64,000 bases of DNA from positions 682,001 to 746,000 of the forward strand of contig NZ_JAATJI010000001.1 in assembly GCF_011927825.1 (NCBI RefSeq). Direction: 5' to 3'. The stretch comes from Polymorphobacter fuscus (GTDB lineage Bacteria > Pseudomonadota > Alphaproteobacteria > Sphingomonadales > Sphingomonadaceae). Shown here piece by piece: positions 19,191-29,949 of this stretch. A program made the translations under genes and the position numbers. The notes beneath the pieces were generated by a model, which was given only the letters and a program-made list of their open reading frames with translations, made no database searches and had not been told where the DNA came from. Position 1 is the stretch's first letter, and each line of letters opens with the position of its first letter.

Positions 19191-20750
19191 TCAGGCGGCG
19201 TCGCGGCCCGGAGTGTAGCGCAGCACCGGCTTGCGCGCTGCCGCCGTCTCGTCGAGCCGCCGCCGCGGCGCCAGATGCGGGCTGGTCCGCCAGGCATCGG
19301 GATCGGCAAGCATCCGTTCGGCAATGGAGCGCATGGCACCGATGAGCTGGTCGAGGCTGGCGCGGCTCTCGGTCTCGGTCGGCTCGACCAGCATCGCGCC
19401 ATGGACGACGAGCGGAAAATACATCGTCATCGGGTGAAAGCCTTCGTCGATCATCGCCTTGGCAAGGTCGAGCGTCGTCAACCCTGTGCCTTCGAGGAAA
19501 TCGTCCGAGAACAGCGCCTCGTGCATGCAGGGTCCGGTCGCTGCGAACGGCGCCGTATAGACGTCCTTCAGGCTCGCAAGGATGTAGTTGGCGTTGAGCA
19601 CGGCGTCCTCGGCGACCTGCCGCAAGCCATCGGCACCATGGCTCATCATATAGGCCAGAGCGCGGACGAACATTCCCATCTGGCCATGGAAGGCGACCAT
19701 GCGCCCGAAGCTATGGTCATGGTCGCTGCTCGCCTTGGCCTGAGCCTCTTCAACCAGTTCGAAGCCGTCCTTCGTCTTGCGCACGAAGGGCAGCGGCGCG
19801 AACTGGGCCAGCGCGGCCGAGAACACCACCGGCCCCGACCCCGGACCGCCGCCGCCGTGCGGCGTCGAAAAGGTCTTGTGCAGGTTGATGTGCATCGCAT
19901 CGATGCCGAGGTCGCCCGGCCGCACCCGGCCGACGATCGCGTTGAAATTGGCGCCGTCGCAATAGACGAACCCGCCCGCTGCATGGACGGCGTCGCAGAT
20001 CGCCACCATGTCGGGTTCGAACAGCCCGCAGGTGTTGGGATTGGTGATCATCACCGCCGCCACATCGGGCCCCAGCCGCGCCAGCAATGCCTCGACATCG
20101 ACCCGGCCGCGGGCGTTGGCGGGGATATTCTCGACGGCATAGCCGCAAAAGGCCGCCGTCGCCGGGTTGGTGCCATGGGCACTTTCGGGCACCAGCACCA
20201 CCGAACGGGCATCGCCGCGCGCCTCCAGCGCGGCACGGATGGCGAGCATCCCGCACAATTCGCCATGGGCGCCGGCCTTGGGGCTCATCGCCACTTCGGG
20301 CATGCCGGTCAGCAGCTTGAGCCAGGTCGCCAGCGTGTCGATCAGTTGCAGCGCACCCTGCACCGTCGGCTGCGGCTGCAACGGGTGGATGTCGGCAAAG
20401 CCCGGCAACCGCGCCATCTTCTCGTTGAGCCGCGGATTGTGCTTCATCGTGCACGATCCCAGCGGGAAGATGCCGAGGTCGATGGCATAATTCTGCCGGC
20501 TCAGCCGGGTATAGTGCCGCACCGTCTCGGGTTCCGACAGCCCCGGCAGGTTGATCGGCGCCGTCCGCGCCAGCCCGCCCAACCGATCCTGCACCACCGG
20601 CACGTCATCCAGATCGACGCCGCAGCGATCGACTGCGCCGCGCTCGAACAGCAACGGCTCTTCCAGCATCAGGGCCTTGTTGCCGGTGAAGGTTTCCGCC
20701 ACCGACCCGGTGCCGGCGATCCGTGTGACGCGCCCTTGCGAATTCATCAT
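19191..20750 (-). CDS. gcvPB: Glycine dehydrogenase (decarboxylating) subunit 2
   Basis: 519 residues, the C-terminal half of P-protein as found in two-gene systems. PLP lysine is K292 in [14 protein letters not shown]; also seen are [27 protein letters not shown] and [13 protein letters not shown]. With GcvPA it decarboxylates glycine and passes aminomethyl to the lipoyl arm of GcvH. It starts with ATG 20750 overlapping the gcvPA stop as ATGA. An in-frame run upstream to 21218 is shadow of gcvPA. It is the last gene of the gcv operon and ends 16 bp from the convergent tesA stop. Confidence 0.95.
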   Translation of the reverse strand: MMNSQGRVTRIAGTGSVAETFTGNKALMLEEPLLFERGAVDRCGVDLDDVPVVQDRLGGLARTAPINLPGLSEPETVRHYTRLSRQNYAIDLGIFPLGSCTMKHNPRLNEKMARLPGFADIHPLQPQPTVQGALQLIDTLATWLKLLTGMPEVAMSPKAGAHGELCGMLAIRAALEARGDARSVVLVPESAHGTNPATAAFCGYAVENIPANARGRVDVEALLARLGPDVAAVMITNPNTCGLFEPDMVAICDAVHAAGGFVYCDGANFNAIVGRVRPGDLGIDAMHINLHKTFSTPHGGGGPGSGPVVFSAALAQFAPLPFVRKTKDGFELVEEAQAKASSDHDHSFGRMVAFHGQMGMFVRALAYMMSHGADGLRQVAEDAVLNANYILASLKDVYTAPFAATGPCMHEALFSDDFLEGTGLTTLDLAKAMIDEGFHPMTMYFPLVVHGAMLVEPTETESRASLDQLIGAMRSIAERMLADPDAWRTSPHLAPRRRLDETAAARKPVLRYTPGRDAA

Positions 20751-22114
20751 GCCAGCACCTCGTCGAGAGCATCTTCGAAAGCGTCGAAATCCGCGTCGGT
20801 GGCGGTTTCGGTGACCGCGACGAGCATGCCGCGATCGAGCGCCGCCACCCCCGGGTAGAGCCGCCCCAGTGAAATCCCGCCAAGCACGCCGCGGTCCGCC
20901 AGCTTGCGCACCACCGGCCGCGCCTCGACCGGAAGTTTCAGGGTGAATTCGTTGAAGAACGTCGTCGTGACCAGTTCGACACCCGGGATCCGCCCCAGCC
21001 GCTCCGCCAGTTGCACCGCGTGCGCATGGTTGAGGCTGGCGAGGTGCCGCAAGCCCTTCTCGCCGAGCAACGTCATGTGAACGCTGAACGCCAGCGCACA
21101 AAGCCCGGAATTCGTGCAGATATTGCTCGTTGCCTTCTCGCGCCGAATATGCTGTTCGCGCGTCGACAGCGTCAGCACGAAGCCGCGCTTGCCGTCCGCA
21201 TCGACGGTCTCGCCGCACAGACGCCCCGGCATCTGCCGCACATATTTGTCGCGCGTCGCGAACAGCCCCAGATACGGCCCGCCGAAATTGAGGCCGTTGC
21301 CGATCGACTGGCCTTCACCGACAACGATATCGGCGCCCATCTCGCCAGGCGACATCATCGCCCCGAGCGACACGACTTCGGTGACAACCACCACCAGCAG
21401 CGCGCCGGCGGCATGGCAGGCCTGCGCCAACGGCGCCAGGTCGGCGACATGACCGAACACATTGGGGTTCTGTACGACGACGCACGACGTCTCGGCATCG
21501 ATCCCCGCCATCAACGCGTCGATGTCATCCCCGGGCTTGCCCGATTGCAGCGCCGGTTCGCCGACTTCGACCACATCATCGGTAAATTGCGTCAATGTCT
21601 TCAGGACATTGACATAATGCGGGTGGACCCCCGCCGAAACCAGCGCCTTCGCGCGCCGCGTCACCCGGCGCGCCATGAAGACGGCCTCCGTCATCGCCGT
21701 CGATCCGTCGTACATGCTGGCATTGGCGACGTCCATGCCGAGAAGCCGCGCCACCTGGGTCTGGAATTCGAACAACACCTGCAGCGTGCCCTGGGCGATT
21801 TCCGGCTGATAGGGCGTGTACGCCGTCAGGAATTCGCCGCGCTGGATGATATGGTCGACGCTGGCCGGCACATGATGCTTGTAGGCACCGCCGCCGACGA
21901 AGAACGGCACCGTCCCTGCCGTCATGTTCTTCGCCGCCATCGCGCCGAGCGCGCGTTCGACCGTCTGTTCGGGTGCGTGCAGCGGCAGCGCGGCGATCGG
22001 CGCCGTCAGCCGTGCGCTTTGCGGCACATCGATGAACAGCGCGTCGATATCGGCAGCGCCGATGACCGCCAGCATCGCCTCGCGGTCGGGCTGGGTGAGA
22101 GGCAGGTAGCGCAT
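20747..22114 (-). CDS. gcvPA: Glycine dehydrogenase (decarboxylating) subunit 1
   Basis: 455 residues, the N-terminal half of P-protein. Family features: [80 protein letters not shown] and [11 protein letters not shown]. It has no PLP lysine of its own, as expected for this subunit. It follows the embedded methyltransferase gene by three bases and overlaps gcvPB by ATGA, so the two P subunits are translationally coupled. Confidence 0.95.
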   Translation of the reverse strand: MRYLPLTQPDREAMLAVIGAADIDALFIDVPQSARLTAPIAALPLHAPEQTVERALGAMAAKNMTAGTVPFFVGGGAYKHHVPASVDHIIQRGEFLTAYTPYQPEIAQGTLQVLFEFQTQVARLLGMDVANASMYDGSTAMTEAVFMARRVTRRAKALVSAGVHPHYVNVLKTLTQFTDDVVEVGEPALQSGKPGDDIDALMAGIDAETSCVVVQNPNVFGHVADLAPLAQACHAAGALLVVVVTEVVSLGAMMSPGEMGADIVVGEGQSIGNGLNFGGPYLGLFATRDKYVRQMPGRLCGETVDADGKRGFVLTLSTREQHIRREKATSNICTNSGLCALAFSVHMTLLGEKGLRHLASLNHAHAVQLAERLGRIPGVELVTTTFFNEFTLKLPVEARPVVRKLADRGVLGGISLGRLYPGVAALDRGMLVAVTETATDADFDAFEDALDEVLA

Positions 22115-22117
22115 GGC

Positions 22118-22918
22118 TTACTCTTTCGTACTGGCGCGCTCGCTATCGCGAGCCGGGGGCAGATGAGCGTGAAAGCGGATACGGACGTAATCGGCGATCC
22201 AGTTGCCGGCCTCGTCGGCGAGCACCGGACGCAGCATGGCGCGAATGTCCTCGATGACCTGGGCGCGCTTGTCGGCGGGGACGCCGGCACTTTCGATGAA
22301 GCCGCCGCGAAAAGTGTTGAGCCACGCCGTCATGCCGGTCGGCAGCGGCGTCGGGCGCGGGATGATCTCGCACATGTCGACGCGGAAACCACCATTTTCA
22401 AGGACGTTGCGAAACGCTTCTGCGGTGGGGTAATAACTCGTTTCCATGGGTTCGACGCGATAGCCGCGGGTCGCCAGCACAGCGCGCACCGCCACGCGGA
22501 TGGCGGCGATGTTGCCGTGACCGCCGAATTCCCCGACATATCGCCCGCCCGGCTTCAGCGCCCGCGCCACCCCGGCCGTAACGACGGCCGGTGCACCGAC
22601 CCAGTGCAGCGCGGCGTTGCTGAACACCGCATCGAACGCGCCCCCGAAATCGAGCGACAGGGCGTCGCGCTGCCGGGCATCGACCCCTCGCGCCATGGCC
22701 GCCGCCACCATCGCGGCATCGGCGTCGATGCCGACCACGCTTGCTCCTGCCGCGGCGATCCGCGCCGTCAGCACGCCATCGCCGCACCCGATGTCGAGAA
22801 TATGCTCGCCGGCCCTGGGCGCCAGCAGGTCGAGCACCGCGCCGCCGAGCGCCGGCACGAACGCCGCATGCGCCGCATAAAGCGCCGGGTCCCAATCGTG
22901 GCGCGGCGTCGCCGACAT
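22118..22918 (-). CDS. Class I SAM-dependent methyltransferase inside the gcv operon
   Basis: 266 residues. Motif I is ILDIGCGDGVLTARIAAAG, motif II VVGIDADAAMV, followed by FDAVFSNAALHWV and ALKPGGRYVGEFGG, which resembles trans-aconitate 2-methyltransferase/ubiquinone-type enzymes. The C-terminal third (TAWLNTFRGGFIESAGV) is also like Tam. Its substrate is unknown. It overlaps gcvH by ATGA (22916-22920) and runs to within 3 bp of gcvPA, so it is co-transcribed and translationally coupled with glycine cleavage genes and probably under the same glycine riboswitch. Confidence 0.85.
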   Translation of the reverse strand: MSATPRHDWDPALYAAHAAFVPALGGAVLDLLAPRAGEHILDIGCGDGVLTARIAAAGASVVGIDADAAMVAAAMARGVDARQRDALSLDFGGAFDAVFSNAALHWVGAPAVVTAGVARALKPGGRYVGEFGGHGNIAAIRVAVRAVLATRGYRVEPMETSYYPTAEAFRNVLENGGFRVDMCEIIPRPTPLPTGMTAWLNTFRGGFIESAGVPADKRAQVIEDIRAMLRPVLADEAGNWIADYVRIRFHAHLPPARDSERASTKE

Positions 22919-23289
22919 CAGAGCGTGGCGACCCAGGCCTTGTAAGCGTCGGCATCCATCAGCCCATCAAGCTCCGACGCGTCGGACAGGGTCAGCTTGA
23001 AGAACCATCCCTCACCCTCGGGTGCCGAATTGACCAGCGCGGGGTCCGCCTCCAGCGCCGGATTGGCCTCGGTCACGGTGCCCGAGACCGGCGAATAGAC
23101 ATCGGATGCCGCCTTGACCGATTCGACCACGGCGGCTTCCTTGCCCTTGGCGACCACTTTGCCGACCGCCGGCACTTCGACGAACACCACATCGCCCAGC
23201 TGCGCCTGGGCATAATCGGTGACGCCAACGGTGGCGATGTCGCCCTCGACCGCCAGCCATTCATGTTCCTTGGTGAAATACAGCGTCAT
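22918..23289 (-). CDS. gcvH: Glycine cleavage system H protein
   Basis: 123 residues, normal length. The lipoylated lysine is K59 in [17 protein letters not shown], preceded by [13 protein letters not shown]. It shuttles aminomethyl and electrons among P, T and L proteins. Overlaps gcvT by ATGA upstream and the methyltransferase by ATGA downstream. The L protein (lipoamide dehydrogenase) is not in this window. Confidence 0.96.
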   Translation of the reverse strand: MTLYFTKEHEWLAVEGDIATVGVTDYAQAQLGDVVFVEVPAVGKVVAKGKEAAVVESVKAASDVYSPVSGTVTEANPALEADPALVNSAPEGEGWFFKLTLSDASELDGLMDADAYKAWVATL

Positions 23290-24392
23290 GCCACGGCTCC
23301 CTCTCTGACGTAATTCTTCGGCTTGAACGGCATCGGCACCACCGTCGCATCGAGCCGGCGGCCACGCACTTCAATGGTCAGTGCGGTGCCGTCGGCGGCA
23401 TGGGCCGTGTCGACATAGGCCATGGCGATCGGCGCCTCGAGGCTGGGCGCGAAGCCACCCGAGGTTACGACGCCCACCGCCGTGTCGCCGACAAACACCG
23501 CGGCGCCCTCACGCGCCGGCAGCTTGCCCGCCACCGCCAGCCCGACGCGCCGCCGCGCCGCGCCGTTGAACAGTTCATCCATCACCCGCTCGGCGCCGGG
23601 AAAGCCGCGCTCCAGCTTGCGACGCTTCGAAATCGCAAAGGCCAGGCCGGCCATCACCGGCGTCGTCGCGGGGTCGAGGTCGTGGCCGTAAAGCGGCAGC
23701 CCCGCCTCCAGCCGCAGCGAATCGCGCGCGCCCAGCCCGATGGGCTTCACCTCGGCATCGGCGAGCAGCGCCGTCGCCAGCGCGTCCGCCGCCGCCGCCG
23801 GAACCGAAATCTCGAACCCGTCCTCGCCGGTATACCCCGACCGGCTGATCCACAGATCATGGCCCTGCCAGGCAAAGCCCGCCGCCCGCATGAAGCGCAG
23901 CGCCGCCACCCCCGGCACCAGCGCCTCGAGCACGGTCACCGCCGTCGGTCCCTGCAACGCCAGCAACGCCCAATCGTCGCGCCGGTCAACCGTCACGCCG
24001 GCGTCGCGCAGCACCGCCACATCGGCATCCTTCACGGCGCCGTTGACGACCAGGTAAAGATCGCCCGCGCGCCGGGTCACCATCAGATCGTCGAGAATCC
24101 CGCCCGCGGCATTGAGCAACAGCGAATAGCGCAGTACGCCGACGCCCAGGCCGATGATGTCGCCCGGCAGCAGCGTTTCCAGCAGCGCCGCCTCGGCGGT
24201 CGGCACCAGCAACTGGCCCATGTGCGACACGTCGAACAATCCGGCATGGGCCCGCGTCCACAGATGTTCGGCGATGATGCCATCATACTGGATCGGCATC
24301 TGATAGCCGGCGAACAGGACCATGCGGGCGCCCAACCGGCGATGCAGCGCATCGAGCGGCAACAGGCGATCGGGGCTTTCGCGCAGGTCCAA
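23286..24392 (-). CDS. gcvT: Glycine cleavage system aminomethyltransferase (T protein)
   Basis: 368 residues. It transfers the methylene from the H-protein arm to tetrahydrofolate, releasing ammonia. Marks: [53 protein letters not shown] and [19 protein letters not shown] place the start at the TTG 24392 (reading [19 protein letters not shown]), supported by GGAGGA six bases upstream; no ATG nearby keeps the conserved N-terminus. First gene of the operon, with a tandem glycine riboswitch about 50-265 bp upstream. Confidence 0.94.
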   Translation of the reverse strand: MDLRESPDRLLPLDALHRRLGARMVLFAGYQMPIQYDGIIAEHLWTRAHAGLFDVSHMGQLLVPTAEAALLETLLPGDIIGLGVGVLRYSLLLNAAGGILDDLMVTRRAGDLYLVVNGAVKDADVAVLRDAGVTVDRRDDWALLALQGPTAVTVLEALVPGVAALRFMRAAGFAWQGHDLWISRSGYTGEDGFEISVPAAAADALATALLADAEVKPIGLGARDSLRLEAGLPLYGHDLDPATTPVMAGLAFAISKRRKLERGFPGAERVMDELFNGAARRRVGLAVAGKLPAREGAAVFVGDTAVGVVTSGGFAPSLEAPIAMAYVDTAHAADGTALTIEVRGRRLDATVVPMPFKPKNYVREGAVA

Positions 24393-24439
24393 GACAATCC
24401 TCCGGCAACGGCATGGCAGCGTCGGGGCGGCTGCCCCGT

Positions 24440-24657
24440 CACCTGCCCCTGTCTGTCACCGGACCTGAGAGCTTTCGTGCCGCAACAGCACTTACACCTT
24501 CGGTGGGGCCGGGAGACGATGCCTTGCGGAATCGTCCCTGCCCGCTTTCCAGATGTCGTGAATACGCCAGCGCGGTCCTGGTGCCTGAGAGATTGGAGGG
24601 GCCCTTGCTCCTTCGGCGGCGGCAAGGCCAAGGCCCCCCGCACTCTCCCGCGCTGAC
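24440..24657 (-). ncRNA. Tandem glycine riboswitch in the gcvT leader
   Basis: On the minus strand two aptamers lie in a row. The first (about 24655-24571) starts GCGGGAGAGT, contains CGCCGAAGGAGCAA and ends with CAATCTCTCAGGCACC closing against GGACCGCG. The second (about 24545-24447) has CACCGAAGGTGTAAG and GAAAGCTCTCAGGTCC, then GTGACAGACAGGGG. The paired GAAGG and CTCTCAGG cores are diagnostic of glycine aptamers. A GGGGCAGCCGCCCC hairpin and the gcvT RBS follow, a possible expression platform. In this class glycine binding normally turns gcv expression on. It controls the whole gcvT-gcvH-methyltransferase-gcvPA-gcvPB unit. Confidence 0.95.
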
Positions 24658-24740
24658 GCCGGGCCGGGGCCCGACGACCCGACTCAACTGCGGGAAGCCG
24701 CCGCCCGAGTCAATCGGGCCGCGGCGATTTCCGGCTGCGG

Positions 24741-25388
24741 CTATTTGGTGACGTTGTAGGCCAGTCCGGCATCGTCGAGCTGGAACCCCAGCAGCACTTC
24801 GAACGAGGCCGCCCGCAACGCCGCGCGGACCTGCGGATCGGCGAGCGGATCGACCGCCGCATCGGGGTCGGTCGGCTTGCGCTTGCGGTTGATCTTGGCC
24901 TGCAGCTCAGGCGACAGCGCCGTGGCGGACCGCGCCACGTTGGTCCGCACGCCGCCGCTGCCGATGGCCCGCGCCTGGCCCTCGGCAAAGCTGACCGTAA
25001 CATTCGTCATCTGCTTCGACACCACCAGATTGCCGCCCTGCACGATCGTCGCGAACACCGGCAGCGACACCGTCCGCGCCGGGCCGGTCTCGCTGCGCCG
25101 TGCCACCACGTCGAAGCTAATGTCGGTCGTCAGCTTTTCGTCGCCTTCAAGGCAGGTTTCGCGCACATTGGTGATCGTCGCGACCATGTCGATATTCCGG
25201 GCGTCGGCCGAACCACCGGCGCCGAAGATCGTGGCGTCGCCCAGATAGGTCGGCACCGCCACTGCCGGGCATGGCGACCGCTTGACCATCAGCGGGTTGC
25301 GCTGGCACCCGGCGACGCCTGCCGCCAGGGCGAGGACGAGCAGCAGCCGGCCCGCGGCGACGCGCCGGGGCTGCAAAGGGGACGACAT
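24741..25388 (-). CDS. Putative lipoprotein, 215 aa
   Basis: The N-terminus has a positively charged head, a hydrophobic run ([10 protein letters not shown]) and a lipobox VAGC with the lipidated cysteine at C28, so it should be anchored to a membrane facing the periplasm. The mature part is a beta-rich domain with two more cysteines (SPCPAVAVP and RETCLEGDE) that could pair. No catalytic motif is visible and I do not recognise a named family. It is divergent from ispH and ends just downstream of nothing but the gcv leader, so it is probably a single-gene unit. Confidence 0.75.
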   Translation of the reverse strand: MSSPLQPRRVAAGRLLLVLALAAGVAGCQRNPLMVKRSPCPAVAVPTYLGDATIFGAGGSADARNIDMVATITNVRETCLEGDEKLTTDISFDVVARRSETGPARTVSLPVFATIVQGGNLVVSKQMTNVTVSFAEGQARAIGSGGVRTNVARSATALSPELQAKINRKRKPTDPDAAVDPLADPQVRAALRAASFEVLLGFQLDDAGLAYNVTK

Positions 25389-25544
25389 GTCACGGGAAAG
25401 CACGGGGCCGGAACCTTTCGGGGGGCAAGCCCGGTCTTCCTTAGGCATCGCCGGGGTCCGGAGCAAGGCGAACGCGGGCCGGCGGCGCATGCCGCGACTG
25501 CAATGCCTGTGGCGCCGGCATCGATCATTGGCTATCAGGCGATC

Positions 25545-26525
25545 ATGACCGTCCTCGCCTCCGCTACCATCCCTGCCGGCCTCGCCAAGCCCGACCTCGC
25601 CGTGCTCGTCGCCGCGCCGCGCGGGTTCTGCGCCGGCGTCGACCGCGCCATCCACATCGTCGAACTGGCGCTCGAACGCTATGGTGCGCCGGTCTATGTC
25701 CGGCACGAGATCGTCCACAACCGCTTCGTCGTCGACAGCCTGAAGGCCAAGGGCGCCGTCTTCGTCGAGGAACTCGACGAAGTGCCCGAGGGCGTCCCCG
25801 TGGTGTTTTCGGCGCACGGTGTCCCCAAGTCGGTCCCGGCCGCGGCCGAGATGCGCAACATGAACTATCTCGATGCCACCTGCCCGCTGGTGTCCAAGGT
25901 GCACCGCCAGGCCGAACGTCTGGTAGAGGCCGGTCGCCATATCCTGTTCATCGGCCACCAGGGGCATCCCGAAGTCATCGGCACCTTCGGCCAGGTGCCG
26001 GATGGCGCGATGACTCTCATCGAAACCCTTGCCGATGCCCAGACCGTCACCGTCGCCAATCCTGACGATCTCGGCTTCCTGACCCAGACAACGCTTTCGG
26101 TCGACGATACCAGCGACATGGTGGCCGAACTTCAGCGCCGTTTCCCGGCGATCATCGGGCCCAAGGGGGACGATATCTGCTACGCCACGTCGAACCGCCA
26201 GGCGGCGGTGAAGGCGATGGCGCCGCGCTGCGACCTCGTCCTCGTCATCGGCGCGACCAATTCGTCGAATTCGCAGCGCCTTCGCGAAGTCGCGGAGCGC
26301 GAAGGCGCCGCCGCCTACCTCATCCAGCGTGCCGTCAATATCGATTGGCGCTGGTTCGATGGCGTCGCCACCGTCGGCATCACCGCCGGTGCCTCGGCAC
26401 CCGAAGTGCTGGTCCAGGAGGTTCTCGCCCGTCTGGCGGACCGCTTCACCCTGACCACCGAGAATATCACCACCGCGGTCGAACAGGTCGTCTTCAAGCT
26501 GCCGCGCGCCCTCGTCGCCAGCTGA
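25545..26525 (+). CDS. ispH: 4-hydroxy-3-methylbut-2-enyl diphosphate reductase
   Basis: 326 residues. Last enzyme of the MEP pathway, giving IPP and DMAPP. The three iron-sulfur cluster cysteines are C29 ([13 protein letters not shown]), C113 (DATCPLVSK) and C212 ([11 protein letters not shown]); also present are HEIVHN, the SAHGVP histidine, GHPEV and [13 protein letters not shown] 25545 gives the family-typical N-terminus; an in-frame ATG at 25503 would add 14 residues. It is followed by thrB (9 bp) and rnhA (2 bp), a row often seen in alphaproteobacteria. Confidence 0.95.
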   Translation: MTVLASATIPAGLAKPDLAVLVAAPRGFCAGVDRAIHIVELALERYGAPVYVRHEIVHNRFVVDSLKAKGAVFVEELDEVPEGVPVVFSAHGVPKSVPAAAEMRNMNYLDATCPLVSKVHRQAERLVEAGRHILFIGHQGHPEVIGTFGQVPDGAMTLIETLADAQTVTVANPDDLGFLTQTTLSVDDTSDMVAELQRRFPAIIGPKGDDICYATSNRQAAVKAMAPRCDLVLVIGATNSSNSQRLREVAEREGAAAYLIQRAVNIDWRWFDGVATVGITAGASAPEVLVQEVLARLADRFTLTTENITTAVEQVVFKLPRALVAS

Positions 26526-26534
26526 CGCAGCGCC

Positions 26535-27494
26535 ATGGCCGTCTATACGCCCGTCACCGCCACCGACCTGGCGGGGTTCCTCACACGCTATGACTGCGGT
26601 CGCGCGACGTCGTTCAAGGGCATCGCCGAGGGCGTTTCGAACAGCAATTTCCTCGTCGACACGACCAGCGGCCGCTATGTCCTGACCCTCTACGAACGCA
26701 ACATCGACGCGAACGACTTGCCCTGGTTCCTCTCGTTGATGACGCATCTGGCCGACAAGGGCCTGCCGGTGCCCCGCCCCATCGCCGACCGCGACGGCCA
26801 CGCCCTGCAGACGCTCAACGGCCGCGCCGCCTGCCTGATCGCCTTTGCCCAGGGCGTATCGATCGCCGAGCCGACACCGGCCGAATGCCATGCCGTCGGC
26901 GCCGCACTCGGCCGCCTCCACCGGGCCACCGCCGATTTCGTCGCGGTGCGCGCCAATTCGCTCGGCGTCACCGCCTGGCGGCCGATGGCGGCAAAATGCG
27001 GGGCCGGGCTTGCCAAGATCGATCCTGCATTGCCGGTGCTCGTCGCCGATGCGCTGGCCGCGACCGACAGCTGGCCCACCGGGCTGCCGGTCGGCACCAT
27101 CCATGCCGACCTGTTTCCCGATAATGTCCTGCTCGACCACGGTGACGTCACCGGCATGATCGACTTCTACTTCGCCTGCACCGACATCCGCGCCTATGAT
27201 TATGTCGTCACCCATGCCGCCTGGTGCTTTTCGGCGATCGGCACGGTGCATTATCCCGATCGCGCCGCGGCGCTGGCGGCAGGCTATGCCGAAACGCACG
27301 GCCTGGAGCCGGCGGAAGTCGCCGCGCTGCCGAGGCTGGGCGAAGGCGCTGCGCTGCGCTTCGTGCTGACCCGCGCCTATGACTGGCTGCACACGCCGCC
27401 GGAGGCACTGGTGACCCGCAAGGACCCGATGGCCTTTGCGCGGCGGCTGGCCTGGTATGCCCGCGCCACCCCCGACGCCGTGCTGGGGCGCTGA
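26535..27494 (+). CDS. thrB: Homoserine kinase (APH-fold, ThrB type II)
   Basis: 319 residues with the aminoglycoside-phosphotransferase fold used by the alphaproteobacterial/pseudomonad homoserine kinase rather than the GHMP type. Marks: [13 protein letters not shown] (nucleotide loop), YVLTLYE with the ATP lysine position replaced by the family pattern, catalytic loop [13 protein letters not shown] and the metal aspartate in [10 protein letters not shown]. It phosphorylates homoserine on the way to threonine. Middle gene of ispH-thrB-rnhA. Confidence 0.92.
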   Translation: MAVYTPVTATDLAGFLTRYDCGRATSFKGIAEGVSNSNFLVDTTSGRYVLTLYERNIDANDLPWFLSLMTHLADKGLPVPRPIADRDGHALQTLNGRAACLIAFAQGVSIAEPTPAECHAVGAALGRLHRATADFVAVRANSLGVTAWRPMAAKCGAGLAKIDPALPVLVADALAATDSWPTGLPVGTIHADLFPDNVLLDHGDVTGMIDFYFACTDIRAYDYVVTHAAWCFSAIGTVHYPDRAAALAAGYAETHGLEPAEVAALPRLGEGAALRFVLTRAYDWLHTPPEALVTRKDPMAFARRLAWYARATPDAVLGR

Positions 27495-27496
27495 CC

Positions 27497-27964
27497 ATGG
27501 CCGACGCCGAAGCAGCCCGACCCAAGGTCGTCATCGCCACCGACGGCGCCTGCAAGGGCAACCCCGGCATCGGCGGCTGGGGCGCCTTGCTGCGGGCCGC
27601 CAACGGCCAGGAACGGACGCTTTCGGGCGCCGAGGCGCATACCACCAACAACCGCATGGAACTGACCGGCGCCATCGAAGCGCTCGCGGCGCTGACCCGC
27701 CCCGCCGATGTCATATTGTCGACAGACAGCAACTATGTCCGCGACGGCATCACCAAATGGATCCACGGCTGGCAGCGCAACGGCTGGAAGACCGCCGACC
27801 GCAAGCCGGTGAAGAACGCCGATCTCTGGCAAGCGCTGCTGGCAGCGACGGCCCGCCACAAGGTCGAATGGCGCTGGGTCAAGGGCCATTCCGGCGACCC
27901 GGACAATGAACGCGCCGATTCCCTCGCCAACGAAGCCATCGCCCGGCTGCGCGCCCGCGCCTGA
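27497..27964 (+). CDS. rnhA: Ribonuclease HI
   Basis: 155 residues. The four catalytic acids are visible: D16 in [12 protein letters not shown]55 in [14 protein letters not shown]77 in STDSNYV and D141 in ERADSLA, plus the histidine loop GHSGDPDNE. It removes RNA from RNA-DNA hybrids in a metal-dependent way. Starts 2 bp after the thrB stop. A few residues ([19 protein letters not shown]) form the basic protrusion typical of the E. coli-type enzyme. Confidence 0.95.
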   Translation: MADAEAARPKVVIATDGACKGNPGIGGWGALLRAANGQERTLSGAEAHTTNNRMELTGAIEALAALTRPADVILSTDSNYVRDGITKWIHGWQRNGWKTADRKPVKNADLWQALLAATARHKVEWRWVKGHSGDPDNERADSLANEAIARLRARA

Positions 27965-27974
27965 CGTCGCCTGT

Positions 27975-28589
27975 TCAGTTTCCACCAGCGCGCAGGGCTG
28001 CAATTTCGCGTTCGAGGTCGGCGATGCGCTCGTGCAGCGGCTGGACGGCGCGCGCGATCTCGGCCTCGGTGAAACGCGGCGTGATATGCTGCGGGCAGTT
28101 CCAGTCAAAGGCATCGAGCCGGAGCCGGAAGATGCGCTCGGCCGTGGCGCCATAGTCCTTGTCGAGGAGCTGTTCGGTCAGGGCCGGATCGGCATCGAGC
28201 GAAAGCCGTTCGATATGCCCGTAGATCTTGAGCCGGGCGCGCCGGGGATAGTCGAGCAATATGATCGAGACGCGGTTATTGGCCGCCAGGTTGCCGGTGC
28301 TGATATACTGACGGTTGCCGCGAAAATCCGCATAAGCGAGCGTCCGGTCGTCGATCAGCCGCAGGAAGCCGGGCGGGCCGCCGCGATGCTGGACATAGGG
28401 CCAGCCCGTTTCCGAAACGGATGCCATGTAGAAGCTGTCGCGGGCAGCGATGAAGGCAGCTTCCCGGTCAGTAAAGCGGTCGAACGCGCGATGGCCCTTG
28501 AAGTCCTGCCACAGCCGATGCGCCCCCATCTCGGCCTGCGCCGCAACCACGCTGGGTGTCAGGGCGATCTGCATGAATCCATAGGCCAT
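27975..28589 (-). CDS. Pyridoxamine 5'-phosphate oxidase-fold flavoprotein
   Basis: 204 residues. The FMN-binding split-barrel pattern is seen in FIAARDSFYMASVSETGWPYVQHRGG, PGFLRLIDDRTLAYADFRGNRQYIS and NRVSIILLDYPRRARLKIYGH. The C-terminal helix (ARAVQPLHERIADLEREIAAL) is a coiled coil likely used for dimer contact. Members of this group are general stress or F420/FMN-linked oxidoreductases; biosynthetic PdxH is a different branch. Convergent with rnhA, 10 bp between stops. Confidence 0.82.
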   Translation of the reverse strand: MAYGFMQIALTPSVVAAQAEMGAHRLWQDFKGHRAFDRFTDREAAFIAARDSFYMASVSETGWPYVQHRGGPPGFLRLIDDRTLAYADFRGNRQYISTGNLAANNRVSIILLDYPRRARLKIYGHIERLSLDADPALTEQLLDKDYGATAERIFRLRLDAFDWNCPQHITPRFTEAEIARAVQPLHERIADLEREIAALRAGGN

Positions 28590-28824
28590 GGTTCAACTCC
28601 GGGATCGGTTACCGCCATCCATGATGACACGTCCCGGCAGGCGCAGCCAAAGCCTCCTTGCCAAACCGCGCTCGCCGGCCGTCGGCACGGCGGGTGGGAA
28701 TCACGAGCGCGGCGGTGCAATTGTCTGTCGAGCGCGCAACGGAGCGTCTTGAACGGTTTATGCTGGGTGACGAAGACGCATGATCGATCCCGAAGGCGAT
28801 TGCCTGGACCCTGTTCGTCGGCAG

Positions 28825-29949
28825 CTATCGTCCCGCCAACCGCGCTGCATACAGTCCCATCCGGTTCCGCACCGGGGTTTCATCCCCCACATTGGCCGGC
28901 AGACCCAGCTCGGCCAGGGTTTCCCGGGCGGCGACACTGCCGGCGGCGGGATCGGCGGCGATGCCGGCGAGGATGGCGGCGCGTTGATCGGCAGGCAGGC
29001 GCGCCTTCAATTCGGCCGCGACCAGCAGCGGCAAATGGGATTGCAGCGGTTCGGTGTCATAGAGATCGGCCACGGCGGCGATCAGCAGCAGGTTGCGCGC
29101 GCGCTGGGTAACGTCCGCTTCGCCAGCCGCAGGCCATTTTTCGAGCTGGCGCCGGATGCGCGCGAGCGCGCTGGCGGTTGCAGCATCGGGCGGCGCGAAG
29201 GCGATGGGTGCGATCGGCCCGGCTGGTGCGGCAACGATTGCGAGATCGGCGCGGGGCATCGGCGGGCCGGGCCGGTGCCAGACGAGCGCGGACAGGCCGA
29301 GCCACGTCGTGAACATCACCAGATACGGCCAGCGGCGGGGCCATAGCCGGGCCACCAGCAACGTCGCCGCCGCGGTGCCGGCGAGCGCGAGCAAGGCCGA
29401 ACTTGCCGCGCGGGTGCCGGTACCGGTGAGCGCCGTCTGGATCGCCGTGCTCGCCCATTGTGCGGGCAGCAAAACCAGCAGCCAGTCCGGCAACGCCCCC
29501 GGCAAGGCCGAGGCCGTCAACAGCATGGCCGCCTCGCCCGCCACCACGAACACGGCGATCCACCAGCCCCGATCGCCTGCCGACCGGGCAAACAGCGCGC
29601 CGCGCGCGGCAAAGCTGAAGCTGGCGATGATGACGGCCAGCCCGGTCGAGAACGGGTGCGGCAGGGTCGGCATGCCCAGCGCCCGCGCCAGCACGATAAG
29701 GCCGGCCCCGGTCAGCACGGCAAGAAGGACGCCGATCCACAGGCGTCCGGCAGCCGCCGCCCCGATCATGCCAACGCCCATCAGGCCCACGGCCAGAATG
29801 GGCCCGCCGACCAGGGCCAGCGGTGCCGGCGCCGGCGCATCCACAAGCATCAGCATGGCCAAAGTGGGTGCCGCAACCCCGGCCAGCGCCACCGTCGGCC
29901 AGGCCAGAAACGGCCAGGCCAGGGGCCGAGCGTGCGACGGGGACTTCAT
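28825..29949 (-). CDS. Polytopic membrane protein of unknown function
   Basis: 374 residues. After a short basic head (MKSPSHARPLAWP) come about eight hydrophobic helices up to residue 240, then a soluble C-terminal domain of about 130 residues rich in alpha-helix (ARIRRQLEKWPAAGEADVT, AELKARLPADQRAAILAGI). I do not recognise the family. The ATG at 29949 is taken because the longer frame lacks membrane character and runs into the unrelated intergenic region. It is divergent from the serine hydrolase gene; the 210-bp gap between them and the 235-bp gap after its stop show nothing I can identify. Confidence 0.6.
   Translation of the reverse strand: MKSPSHARPLAWPFLAWPTVALAGVAAPTLAMLMLVDAPAPAPLALVGGPILAVGLMGVGMIGAAAAGRLWIGVLLAVLTGAGLIVLARALGMPTLPHPFSTGLAVIIASFSFAARGALFARSAGDRGWWIAVFVVAGEAAMLLTASALPGALPDWLLVLLPAQWASTAIQTALTGTGTRAASSALLALAGTAAATLLVARLWPRRWPYLVMFTTWLGLSALVWHRPGPPMPRADLAIVAAPAGPIAPIAFAPPDAATASALARIRRQLEKWPAAGEADVTQRARNLLLIAAVADLYDTEPLQSHLPLLVAAELKARLPADQRAAILAGIAADPAAGSVAARETLAELGLPANVGDETPVRNRMGLYAARLAGR

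Noticed and set aside
24741..27392. Open frame of 883 codons on the minus strand
   Set aside because: Only its last part (24741-25388) is the lipoprotein. The rest is antisense to ispH and thrB with shadow composition.
28590..28824. Short plus-strand frame reading ERLERFMLGDEDA near 28735-28780, as a transposase or kinase fragment
   Set aside because: Too short and no recognisable family. No inverted repeats or second fragment nearby.
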